Below, piece by piece: positions 17,530 to 25,422 of a stretch of DNA of 64,000 nucleotides. Below the pieces are notes generated by a model. It was not told the DNA's origin. It saw only the letters and a program-made list of their open reading frames with translations, and did no database searches. The stretch is from assembly GCA_951812625.1 (NCBI GenBank), contig CATOSP010000004.1, positions 62,001 to 126,000 of the forward strand. Reading direction: 5' to 3'. The stretch is from an uncultured Dehalococcoidia bacterium. GTDB taxonomy: Bacteria; Chloroflexota; Dehalococcoidia; Lucifugimonadales; UBA3495. A program made the position numbers and the translations under genes. Position 1 is the stretch's first letter; every line of letters begins with the position of its first letter.

Positions 17530-17550
17530 GTGTTAACCTAAATTTAACAC
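17530..17550. promoter_or_regulatory. Perfect 7-7-7 inverted repeat upstream of rpsU
   Basis: GTGTTAA (17530-17536), a 7-nt AT-rich spacer, then TTAACAC (17544-17550). It lies in the divergent promoter region between rpsU (-) and the hypothetical gene starting at 17698 (+). It could be an operator for a dimeric regulator overlapping the rpsU promoter. The element is seen in sequence; its function is inferred. Confidence 0.45.
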
Positions 17551-17697
17551 AGCCCGTATCTGCGGGCAACCTTGACAACCGTTGCGGCGGGGCGTCCACA
17601 GCGTCTATCGCAACTGGCCAAGGCTTCTCAACCCTGGCTGTCAGGAAAACCCAGAACGGGCCACCGGAGACTGCTAACTGCCGCGGGAGATTCGAAC

Positions 17698-18393
17698 ATG
17701 TCTCAAGAGTTGTCACGAATTGAGCGTCCTTCCGCTGCCCAGTACCAGGGCAAGCGTAAGCTGTTGCTCGCACCTCTGATATTCGGCGTACCCGCCGAGG
17801 CAACGGAGGGGGTGGAGATACTGCGAAGGTACTGGGAACAGGTGCAGTCCCAAATCTCTTCGCTGGAGAGGTCGTTGGGGCCCCTGCGGCGCATCTACCA
17901 TGAAAGCCTGGCCCTGGGCGGAGAAGAGGGGCTGCAACAGTTGGGCCTCGCCGACCAGCGCAGCCACGGTTTCGCCGCCGCCAGGGTGGAGTCCGGCGCT
18001 GTACTGGAGGCCACCGAAGACACCGAAGCCTTCCTCGAATCGCTGGACCTGCAACGTTGCATGATGCTCCCGCTGGCCAGTCCAACCGTCGCCGCGAGGT
18101 TGCAGGAGTGGCTCTCGGATGCCACTCGCAGGCGCTACGCCCGCATCGGCGAACGGATTGACGCTACCCTTCAGGCGGACGAACTGGGACTCCTGATGAT
18201 CAGCGAGCGGCACCAGGTCCAGTTCCCGCCGGACATCGAGGTCTTCTACATCGCTCCACCCGCCCTGGACGACTTCCACCGCTGGGTCCAGAGATGGGCG
18301 TCAGAACAGCAACGTGCCCACGAAGAAGGGATGTGGAAGGCGGAAGCGCCGGACTCCGACCAGTCCGGGGGGCCTGGCGGTCCCGGCCCCTAA
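17698..18393 (+). CDS. Conserved-looking hypothetical protein
   Basis: The 231-residue soluble protein has no signal peptide or membrane segment and was not recognised. It is rich in Glu, Leu and Arg with predicted helices (EILRRYWEQVQSQISSLERS near residues 41-60). A segment LLMISERHQVQFPPDIEVFY near 165-184 looks like a buried beta-strand region, and a Gly/Pro-rich tail ends the protein. ATG 17698 is preceded by GGGAG; the frame is open to 17572 without support. It overlaps the convergent aldolase gene by 4 bp, so the two 3' ends interlock. It is divergent from rpsU. No function is assigned. Confidence 0.65.
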   Translation: MSQELSRIERPSAAQYQGKRKLLLAPLIFGVPAEATEGVEILRRYWEQVQSQISSLERSLGPLRRIYHESLALGGEEGLQQLGLADQRSHGFAAARVESGAVLEATEDTEAFLESLDLQRCMMLPLASPTVAARLQEWLSDATRRRYARIGERIDATLQADELGLLMISERHQVQFPPDIEVFYIAPPALDDFHRWVQRWASEQQRAHEEGMWKAEAPDSDQSGGPGGPGP

Positions 18394-19166
18394 CCGGCGT
18401 CCAGTGCCGCGTCGACCCGCTTTCGGAAGTCCTCCGCGCCCAGTCGCAGCAGGCCCGTGGCCGAGATGGTCACGAAGCTTGCGCCCAGCCTGATGAACTC
18501 GGCCACGCCATCGGCATCGGCGGGGGAGTTGCCCCCGACGCCCACGAACTTTCCCCCGGCCTTGACCCGGGGAATCACCTGGCTCATCAACCGTCGGACC
18601 TCAGCCGGTCCCGGGTTCCCCATGCTCTGACCCAGGTCTCCCGAGGCCACGTGGCAAACGTCAATTCCCGGCACCTGGAGAATTTCGTCCAGGTTCTCCA
18701 CCGCCTCGGTCTCCTCGATCATGGGAATGACCAGCACCTGGGAGTTGACCCAGCGGGTGCCCTCGTCCCGAGATACGCCCACTCCATAGTCCTGTGACCT
18801 GCCTCCGCCAACGCCCCGGTGTCCCTCCGGGTAGTACCGTGACGCGCGGGCCACGGCGTCTGCATCTTCGCGGGTGTTGACGTGGGGCACGATTACGCCC
18901 TGTACTCCCCGGTCCAGGTGCCGCAGCAGGGTTGAGTCGTCGTGATTCGGGACGCGGGCGATGGGGGTGATGCCGAAGACCTCCGCCGCCCGTACCATGT
19001 GCTCCAGGTGATCCAAGTCGATGGGGCCGTGCTCGCAGTCTATCATCACGAAGTCGTAGCCCAATGCCCCGAACAACTCCACCTGGTCCGGCGCGTAACG
19101 GTTGATTATTGCTCCGAAGACCACCTCTCCGGCGTTCAGCTTGGCCTTGGCAGTGTTGGTCTGCAT
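18390..19166 (-). CDS. HpcH/HpaI-family aldolase/citrate lyase
   Basis: The 258-residue class II metal-dependent aldolase has FGAIINRYAPDQVEL at the N-terminus, FVMIDCEHGPIDL (near residues 39-51), PIARVPNHD, GVQGVIVPHVNTREDA (near 88-103; GxxGxxxPxV...A) and VIPMIEETEAVENLDEI (metal-ligand Glu near 150). The family cleaves 2-keto-3-deoxy acids such as 4-hydroxy-2-oxoheptanedioate or 2-keto-3-deoxy-L-rhamnonate to pyruvate plus an aldehyde. Such an enzyme would complement the enolase-superfamily dehydratase at the window's right end, although they are far apart. AAGGGGTGAT precedes the ATG. Confidence 0.88.
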   Translation of the reverse strand: MQTNTAKAKLNAGEVVFGAIINRYAPDQVELFGALGYDFVMIDCEHGPIDLDHLEHMVRAAEVFGITPIARVPNHDDSTLLRHLDRGVQGVIVPHVNTREDADAVARASRYYPEGHRGVGGGRSQDYGVGVSRDEGTRWVNSQVLVIPMIEETEAVENLDEILQVPGIDVCHVASGDLGQSMGNPGPAEVRRLMSQVIPRVKAGGKFVGVGGNSPADADGVAEFIRLGASFVTISATGLLRLGAEDFRKRVDAALDAG

Positions 19167-19193
19167 AGTATCACCCCTTGAATTTAGATCTAT

Positions 19194-19534
19194 CTACCCG
19201 CGTCCTTGGAGGTTTATGAGCCTCTGCTCCACCGCGTCAACACCGGGCAGAAACTGTTCCAATGTTACCGGGCCGAGCAGGGGTTCCGAGCCTTCCGAGT
19301 TGAACATCACTGGCGTGACTATTTCGAGGCCATCCAACCGGACCCATGGCTGCCCTACTTCCAATTTCCTCACGTCGTCCTGCCCGAACCCGAGGCTGGC
19401 GCTCCTAATAGGCTCTATGCCCAGCGCGCGCAAGGCGGAAGCCAACGTTGAGCCAGTACCCACCAAGGCATCGGTTGTTATCCAGCGGTCGCGTACAGGT
19501 AGCCGAGACCTATTTCAACCCCGAAAATCCCGAT
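19194..19534 (-). pseudogene. Degenerate retropepsin-like (clan AA) aspartic protease
   Basis: The main frame reads RDRWITTDALVGTGSTLAS, then RKLEVGQPWVRLDGLEIVTP, GSEPLLGPVTLEQFLPGVDA and EQRLINLQGRG. Small bacterial clan AA proteases have ALVDTGAT at the active site and a C-terminal EPLLG..TLE.FGL.VDP..QRLIP. Here the catalytic Asp is replaced (LVGTG in place of LVDTG). The N-terminal strand IGIFGVEIGLGY is in a different frame and lacks an ATG (ATC at 19532-19534), and an in-frame TGA separates the two. Three independent lesions mark this as a pseudogene. Confidence 0.7.
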
Positions 19535-19579
19535 ACGTCTTCGCCTGTCGTCCGATGATACTTCCGAACCTTGGATGCT

Positions 19580-20350
19580 CTACTGCGCTGTCATTCCCCC
19601 GTCGATGACCAGTTCCGAGCCGGTGACGAAAGATGACTCGTCCGAAGCCAGGTACAGGATGCCGTAGGCGATGTCGTAAGCGTTGCCGACCCGGCCAATA
19701 GGCGTCCGGTCGATGGACCATTGTAGTCTCTCGGGGTCCTCATAGCCCCGGTCGGTCAGGGGCGTGTGGGCGTATCCAGGATGCACCGAGTTGACCCGGA
19801 TATTCTCCCGCGCGTACTGGATGGCCGCTGACTTGGTGAACAGGCGAATCGCACCCTTGGCCGCGTGGTAGGCCGTGGACGTGGGGCTGCCGATGATGCC
19901 ATAGATGGATGAGATGTTGACGATGGAGCCGCCCCCCTGTTGGCGCATCTCCGGGATTGCCAGCTTGGTGCCAAGGAACGTGCCCTTCGCGTGGACGTCC
20001 ATTTGGGAGTCCCACAGCTCTTCAGTAGTATCCTCGACGTTGAACCTTGCTCCCGTCCCGGCGTTGTTGACCAGGATGTCCAGCTTGCCGTAGGTAGAGA
20101 CGGCGGTCTGGATGGCATTCACCCAGTCCTGCTCCTGTGTCACGTTAAGTCGGACGAACACTGCGTCGCCGCCCGTCTCCCGAATCTGGGCCGCGGTCTT
20201 CTCCCCCTCCTCGACCTTAATGTCGGTGAGGACCACCTTGGCCCCCTCCTGGGTGAAAAGCCTGGCGCTTGCGCCGCCGAACCCCATCAGTTCGCCTTCA
20301 ACTCCTGCCGCCGCGCCGGTAATCAGCGCGACCTTCCCTTCCAGTCTCAT
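19580..20350 (-). CDS. Short-chain dehydrogenase/reductase (SDR)
   Basis: The 256-residue classical SDR has an N-terminal glycine-rich region, TGAAAGVEGELMGFGGASA, that carries about a 7-residue insertion relative to the usual TGxxxGxG spacing. It also has NNAG (near residues 93-96), the active-site segment VNISSIYGIIGSPTSTAYHA followed by AKGAI (Tyr and Lys near 160-164), and a C-terminal GSELVIDGGMTAQ. The cofactor is probably NAD(H), since an acidic Asp follows strand 2 (VVLTDIK). AAGGGAG precedes the ATG. It is divergent from the cysteine desulfurase gene at 20588, with 237 bp between them. Confidence 0.87.
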   Translation of the reverse strand: MRLEGKVALITGAAAGVEGELMGFGGASARLFTQEGAKVVLTDIKVEEGEKTAAQIRETGGDAVFVRLNVTQEQDWVNAIQTAVSTYGKLDILVNNAGTGARFNVEDTTEELWDSQMDVHAKGTFLGTKLAIPEMRQQGGGSIVNISSIYGIIGSPTSTAYHAAKGAIRLFTKSAAIQYARENIRVNSVHPGYAHTPLTDRGYEDPERLQWSIDRTPIGRVGNAYDIAYGILYLASDESSFVTGSELVIDGGMTAQ

Positions 20351-20587
20351 GGCAATCTCCCTTCGACCCCGGCCAAGGCCGGGAGGCTCCTGCTAAACTC
20401 CGGTTTCGCCCCGATTATAAGTGCAACTTGCACAAATGCCCACCGGCACCAACATCGGGAATGCCCATCTGTCGGTGGCACCCGAATCTGGCCACCGGCT
20501 ACTGTATTTGGTATATATGTGGCTGGTGCCTTCACCATCCCACAAGCACACCCAACCCTCAAAGCCGCAGAGAGCAGGAGCCGCATC

Positions 20588-21739
20588 ATGGAACCCATCT
20601 ACCTGGACTACAACGCGACTACCCCTATCGACCCCGCCGTAGCGGCAGCCATGATCCCCTACATCTACGAGCACTTCGGCAACCCGTCCAGCAGCCATGC
20701 CTTCGGCCAGCGGGCGAAGACGGCGGTGGACAAGGCCCGCTGCCAGGTGGCGGACCTGCTCGGCTGCCTCCCCGACGAAGTCATACTCACCTCCGGCGGC
20801 ACGGAGTCCAACAACCACGCCATCAAAGGAGTGTCCGGCGCATACCGGGAAAAGGGCAACCACATCATCACCTCCTCGGTAGAGCACCCTGCGGTCCTGG
20901 ACGTTTGCGCCTTCCTGGAAGGGCATGGGTTCGATGTGACCTACCTGCCGGTGGACAGCTACGGCATGGTCAACCCGAGGCAACTGGAATGGGCCATCAC
21001 CCCTCAGACCATTCTGGTCTCCGTAATGCACGCCAACAATGAGATTGGCACCATCCAGCCTATTTCCGAAATATCGGAAATCGCCCACCGCAACGGAGTC
21101 CTGGCCCATGCGGACTGCGCCCAGTCCGTCGGCAAGATTCCGGTCAGCGTGGATGAGTTGGGAGTGGACCTGCTTTCCATCGCCGGGCACAAACTGTACG
21201 CTCCCAAGGGTATCGGAGCATTGTATATTCGGAGCGGCGTTCGGCTGGAGAAGCTGATGCATGGCGCGGGCCATGAGATGGGCTGGCGCGCCGGGACCGA
21301 GAACGTAATCGAGGCCGCGGGCCTGGGCATGGCATGTCAGCTCATTGCCGAGAACCTGGCCGGTTACTGCGAAAGGATGACAGAGACCCGGGACATGCTG
21401 GAGGCCCAACTGGGAGAAAGGCTCCCCGACATGAAAATCAACGGCCACCCGGAGCACCGGCTGCCCAACACCTCCAGCATCAGCTTTCCGTCACTGGAGG
21501 CCGACACCATCCTATCCAACCTGGAATATGTGGCCGCTTCCGCCGGTGCAGCCTGCCACAGCGACCAGGTAGAAATCTCCAGCGTCCTCCAGGCGATGCG
21601 TCTTCCCTTGGATGAGGCGATGGGTACGCTCCGCTTCTCCACGGGCCGCTACACCACCCGCGATGAAATCACCCGCGCCGTCGAAGACGTGGCCCAGGCC
21701 GTTGAAGCCGCCCGGAGCCGGTCGCCGCAGGGCGTGTAG
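20588..21739 (+). CDS. Cysteine desulfurase (NifS/IscS family)
   Basis: The 383-residue PLP enzyme converts cysteine to alanine and delivers persulfide sulfur for Fe-S cluster or thiocofactor synthesis. Motifs are YLDYNATTPID (near residues 5-15), TSGGTESNNHAIKG, SSVEHPAVLD, MHANNEIGTIQP, HADCAQSVGKIPV, the PLP-Lys motif SIAGHKLYAPKGIGALY (near 197-213) and the catalytic-loop Cys in AASAGAACHSD (near 320). It is full length. The ATG at 20588 is supported by the fold beginning there and by GCAGGAG upstream, although the frame is open far upstream. The IS701-family element begins 30 bp after the stop. It may serve Fe-S enzymes such as MiaB, NadA and the Rieske protein. Confidence 0.93.
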   Translation: MEPIYLDYNATTPIDPAVAAAMIPYIYEHFGNPSSSHAFGQRAKTAVDKARCQVADLLGCLPDEVILTSGGTESNNHAIKGVSGAYREKGNHIITSSVEHPAVLDVCAFLEGHGFDVTYLPVDSYGMVNPRQLEWAITPQTILVSVMHANNEIGTIQPISEISEIAHRNGVLAHADCAQSVGKIPVSVDELGVDLLSIAGHKLYAPKGIGALYIRSGVRLEKLMHGAGHEMGWRAGTENVIEAAGLGMACQLIAENLAGYCERMTETRDMLEAQLGERLPDMKINGHPEHRLPNTSSISFPSLEADTILSNLEYVAASAGAACHSDQVEISSVLQAMRLPLDEAMGTLRFSTGRYTTRDEITRAVEDVAQAVEAARSRSPQGV

Positions 21740-21768
21740 CTCATTCACTACTGAGATGAGCAACTTAG

Positions 21769-23178
21769 TACTACAGTTGCAGATCAAAAAGGGATAGAAT
21801 TTCGGGGAACCAAAGGAGTGTTGAGGTGAGGCAGTGGTTGTTGGGAGAGACGAGGTGACGGAGGTCGCCCGGTGGGCCGATGGCATTGAGCGGGTACACC
21901 AGTGCATCGCAGGCAGGTTCCGGCGGCCGGAGCCGCGCAGGCGGGCCCTGGAATATCTGAAGGGGTTGCTCAGCCCGGTGGAACGCAAGAACGGCTGGCA
22001 ATTGGCGGAGCATGCGGGCGACTCCACTCCCTGCGGGGTGCAGCGCCTGCTGTCCGGTTACGTCTGGGACGCGGACCTGGTACGGGACGATCTGAGGCAG
22101 TACGTGATCGAACATCTGGGCGACGGCGATGCGGTTCTGGTGGTGGACGAGACCGGATTCATCAAGAAAGGGGAGAAATCGGTTGGGGTGCAGCGCCAGT
22201 ACAGCGGCACGGCGGGGCGGATCGAAAACTCTCAGATCGGGGTATTCCTGGCCTATGCGCCGGCCAGGGGCAGAACGCTGCTGGACCGGGAGTTGTACCT
22301 GCCCCAGGTGTGGGCTGATGACTGGGCACGCAGACGCGAGGCCGGGGTGCCGGAGAGCATCCGCTTTCGGACCAAACCGCAGCAGGCTCAGGTGATGCTG
22401 GAACGGGCGCTGGAATCGGGTGTTCCCTTCGCCTGGTTCACCGGGGACGAGGTCTACGGGAGCGACCGTAACCTGCGGTTGTGGCTGGAGCGTGAGGAGA
22501 TTCCGCATGTGATGGCCATAAAGAGCAACGAGAAGCTGTGGGCTTTGACGGACAGGGGACCGCTGCAGGTGAGGGCGGACCGGCTGGCGTCCGGGGTCGC
22601 GGAATCGGAACGGGTCAGGTGCAGCGCCGGCGACGGGGCCAAGGGGCCTCGGGTCTACGACTGGGCCGCGGTGGAAATACGGCCCCTGGGAGAACCCGGC
22701 AAGGGCTACTGGCTGCTGGCTCGCCGTAGCGTGGCCAACCCGGAGGAACTGGCCTGTTACGTCTGTTATGGCCCGTCGGGAACGGCCTTGGAGGAACTGG
22801 TCAGAGTCGCCGGGAGGCGCTGGACCATAGAGGAATGTTTTGAGGAGGCCAAGGGTCAGGTAGGCCTGGACCAGTACGAGGTGCGGCGGTGGGATGGCTG
22901 GTACCGGCACATCACGCTGGCGATGCTGGCCCACGCCTATCTGGCGGTAATCAGAAATCAGGCGGCGGAACAGGGAGAAAAGGGGGCCGCTACGGCCCCG
23001 GTGAGGAGCTGATCCCCGTGACTGTCCCCGAGGTGCGACGGCTGCTGACACGCCTGGTATGGACAGAAAGCCAACCGCCCGATTTCATCCTGTACTGGTC
23101 GTGGTGGAGACGCCGCCACCAAGCCCAAGCCAAACAATGCCACTACAAAACGCGCCTGTCACATCTGCAACTGTAGTA
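21769..23178 (+). mobile_element. IS701-family insertion sequence, 1410 bp, apparently intact
   Basis: The element is bounded by perfect 16-bp inverted ends: TACTACAGTTGCAGAT (21769-21784) and ATCTGCAACTGTAGTA (23163-23178). It contains one long transposase gene. The flanks are TTAG on the left and CTAG on the right; both fit the family's YTAR target but they are not identical. A gene fragment lacking its 5' end follows immediately on the right. Confidence 0.9.
21834..23012 (+). CDS. IS701-family DDE transposase
   Basis: The 392-residue protein has the DDE order typical of IS701/DDE_5-type transposases: VLVVDETGFIKKG (first Asp, near residues 101-113), WFTGDEVYG (second Asp, near 203-211) and RWTIEECFEEAKGQVGLDQY (Glu, near 328-347), followed by RRWDGWYRHITLAMLAHAYL. 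No stop or frameshift interrupts it, so the element may be active. The start is GTG at 21834 with TTGAGGTGAGG upstream; a GTG at 21819 is an alternative. It is the likely source of transposase for the MITE at 8155-8298. Confidence 0.9.
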   Translation: MVVGRDEVTEVARWADGIERVHQCIAGRFRRPEPRRRALEYLKGLLSPVERKNGWQLAEHAGDSTPCGVQRLLSGYVWDADLVRDDLRQYVIEHLGDGDAVLVVDETGFIKKGEKSVGVQRQYSGTAGRIENSQIGVFLAYAPARGRTLLDRELYLPQVWADDWARRREAGVPESIRFRTKPQQAQVMLERALESGVPFAWFTGDEVYGSDRNLRLWLEREEIPHVMAIKSNEKLWALTDRGPLQVRADRLASGVAESERVRCSAGDGAKGPRVYDWAAVEIRPLGEPGKGYWLLARRSVANPEELACYVCYGPSGTALEELVRVAGRRWTIEECFEEAKGQVGLDQYEVRRWDGWYRHITLAMLAHAYLAVIRNQAAEQGEKGAATAPVRS

Positions 23179-23184
23179 CTAGGC

Positions 23185-23463
23185 TATGATGGGCCGGTGG
23201 GCCACTTCGCTCCTGTCAAGGTCCACTGTACGCTGACCCCGGACTTCGACGACCGGGAGGGGTTCCAGCCCCACCACTATGCCTTCCACGTCAGCGAGGA
23301 AGACTTCGACGAGATTTTCGGCCGGGTCAAGGCCAGGGGCATTGCCTACGGCAGCGGCCCCCGCTCCCTAGACGACATGGACATCAATCACAGGCGCGGC
23401 GGCAGGGGTGTTTACTTCCTCGACCCGGACCAGCATGTGCTGGAGTTGCTGACCCAACCCTGA
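23185..23463 (+). pseudogene. VOC (glyoxalase)-family protein lacking its N-terminus
   Basis: The frame immediately after the IS701 element reads YDGPVGHFAPVKVH, then FDDREGFQPHHYAFHVSEED, FDEIFGRVKARGIAYGSGP and GGRGVYFLDPDQHVLELLT. This is the typical second beta-alpha-beta-beta-beta half of a vicinal-oxygen-chelate protein, including a metal-type HHYAFHV and a terminal Glu in LELL. The usual first 25-35 residues with the N-terminal His ligand are absent. They are not found left of the IS either, where the cysteine desulfurase ends 29 bp from the element. The gene has therefore been beheaded by a deletion adjoining the IS. Any start codon would lie inside the IS. Confidence 0.78.
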
Positions 23464-23491
23464 GCTTTACGGGTCAGCGTCCCGACGGCGA

Positions 23492-25369
23492 CTACCGGGG
23501 TCTGGTCTCCGGCGGGCCGCCGTTGGAAGCATCCGCCTCCGTGGTCTCGTCAGCGGAGGTATCCTGCGGCTGCTCCCATGATGCGTCCCGGTCTCCGGGT
23601 TGGAGATCCTCGTCAAACCCTTCCTGTGATGCCTCTGGTGAGTCCGGGGGCGCATCCGGCTGGTCGCCGAATCCCGAAAGGTGCCCTGACCGCGCGTTCT
23701 GGCTGCGGAGCCTGCGCCGGAGATAGATTATTCCGAACGCCACGGCTGCAATCAGCAGCCATACCGGGCTGAACACGGCCAGCCAGATGGCTAGTGTGGC
23801 CAGCACTTGCAGCACGACTGACAGGGATCGTATCGCCGTCTTCCCGGTCTCCCCCGCGCTCCAGCCACCGATGATTAGGCCACGGGACTCGGTGACGACT
23901 ACGAAGAAATTGGCCGTTGTCGATACCTTGCCGGCCTCGCTCATGGCGCTCATAGTGAAGGTGACTTCGTAGGGGTCGCGGCGGTAGTCGGCATATCTGT
24001 GGACCGTTCCCACCCGCGTTTCGCCTTCATCGGGTACACCGATTTCGGTGGGCGTGCCGTCCCCGAAATCCCAGCGGTACTCGTAGTCCCATAGCTCTGG
24101 GGGGCGGGTGAATGTGGCCCTGAAGGCCAACTCTTCCCCCTCCTCGGCCACCAGGTTTTCCCCGGCGAATACCTCGATGGTGGGAACTTCGGTGATGTTC
24201 ACGATGACCGTGTCCGAACCTTCGGCCAGCCCGGCATCCCCCTTCCCCGCGATCTTGACCTCGGCTATGTAGTCGCCCTCCAACCCGTAAACATGGCTTA
24301 CTGATGCGGTGACCCTCTCGCCCTCGCTGCCCACCACGGGGGCGGTCTGTGTCCTGCTGGCAGTACTTCCGTCCCCGAAGTCCCAAGTGAATGTGAAATC
24401 GTCTATCCCCGGCGGAGGCGTGAAGTTGGCCTGGAACCTGGCGGGTTGCCCGATGCGGAAGGCTGTGTTATCCCCGATGTCAACCGGCATGGCGGTGGTG
24501 GACAGCTTCAGATTCACGTTGACCAGAGAGAAGGCCGCAACCTGGGACAGGTAGTTGATGCGCCCCTGCATCTGTTCTATCCGTATCTGGATGTCGGATA
24601 TCCGGTCCTGCACCATCAGGGCTTCCTCGACGTCCTGAGCCTTGGACAACATTTGCAGATGCACCTGCTCCGTGACCCGGAGGCTGGCGAGCCTGGACCT
24701 GGTGTCCACAAATTCGTCGGTCACGTCCTGGCTGGTGAGTGCCAGGGATTCGACCTCGATAGCGAGGGACTGCAGTTCGTCCAGCACTTTCTGGAGGGAT
24801 TCGGCGGGCACACGGATGGAGATGGACCCACTATGCCGGGAGCTGCGGTCGGAGCCTACGACCCATCCGCCGTAGGATACGGCCAGGTCTGACACCTGTT
24901 CCACGGCCTGGGCCACGTCGCTGACAACCAGGGTAACGTGGCCCGTATGAACGATGATGCGGTTCTGGGCGACCATTGACGGCCGGATTCTAGATGCTAC
25001 GCCGGGGCCGCCAGGGTCGGACAAGGCTGCAGAGTCCCGCTGAGCCGACTCAGCAATGGCGGATTGCTGGGCCGGGACTTCCTTGACAACCTCGACCTCT
25101 TTCACTACCTCCTTCTCCACCACGACTTCACGGGGGCCAGGTGCTCCGGCAGCGCTATCGGGGCTGGCACCGCCGGGCATGAGCTGAGCTAGTCTTGATC
25201 TTGGTGTGTCCAGCCCCAGGGACTCTCTCATCACTCCTTCGGAAGCTGCCTCTTCAGCAGCGCCACCGCAACTCATGAGAGCCACGGCAAGGGCCAGGAC
25301 GACGGCATAGAGGGCAGTCTTCCAGACGGAAGCTGCCAGGAGGCGCGTTGAATCAGCGGTTAGGGGCAT
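23492..25369 (-). CDS. DUF4349-domain lipoprotein with two PKD domains and a C-terminal membrane anchor
   Basis: The 625-residue protein has a lipoprotein signal with lipobox LMSC (Cys34). A charged repeat of the form VVVEKEVVKEVEVVKEV lies near residues 83-99. A DUF4349-type domain near 135-300 begins with IIVHTGHVTLVVSDV and includes RVPAESLQKVLDEL and a coiled coil (QDRISDIQIRIEQMQGRINY). Two PKD-like domains are marked by FTWDFGDGS (near 330) and YRWDFGDGT (near 430). A transmembrane segment lies near 525-550, followed by RRRLRS and a disordered acidic tail. It is probably surface-exposed and embedded at both ends. A GGAGGGG site precedes the ATG. It is the last of three same-strand genes after an NHL protein and a CoA-transferase. 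Confidence 0.82.
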   Translation of the reverse strand: MPLTADSTRLLAASVWKTALYAVVLALAVALMSCGGAAEEAASEGVMRESLGLDTPRSRLAQLMPGGASPDSAAGAPGPREVVVEKEVVKEVEVVKEVPAQQSAIAESAQRDSAALSDPGGPGVASRIRPSMVAQNRIIVHTGHVTLVVSDVAQAVEQVSDLAVSYGGWVVGSDRSSRHSGSISIRVPAESLQKVLDELQSLAIEVESLALTSQDVTDEFVDTRSRLASLRVTEQVHLQMLSKAQDVEEALMVQDRISDIQIRIEQMQGRINYLSQVAAFSLVNVNLKLSTTAMPVDIGDNTAFRIGQPARFQANFTPPPGIDDFTFTWDFGDGSTASRTQTAPVVGSEGERVTASVSHVYGLEGDYIAEVKIAGKGDAGLAEGSDTVIVNITEVPTIEVFAGENLVAEEGEELAFRATFTRPPELWDYEYRWDFGDGTPTEIGVPDEGETRVGTVHRYADYRRDPYEVTFTMSAMSEAGKVSTTANFFVVVTESRGLIIGGWSAGETGKTAIRSLSVVLQVLATLAIWLAVFSPVWLLIAAVAFGIIYLRRRLRSQNARSGHLSGFGDQPDAPPDSPEASQEGFDEDLQPGDRDASWEQPQDTSADETTEADASNGGPPETRPR

Positions 25370-25422
25370 TCCCCTCCGTTAAGGTGGCAATTGCGGGGAC
25401 GGAGAGCATCCCCGGTTGTTCA

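Noticed and set aside
19940-20587. Long 5' extension of the cysteine desulfurase frame
   Set aside because: It runs antisense through the SDR gene; the PLP-enzyme fold starts at 20588 with its own ribosome binding site.
20393-21457. 354-codon minus-strand ORF opposite the cysteine desulfurase
   Set aside because: Antisense shadow of a well-supported gene; its sequence has no family features.
21771-23051. 426-codon minus-strand ORF covering the IS701 element
   Set aside because: Antisense to the transposase, Arg/Pro/Gln-rich and without family motifs.
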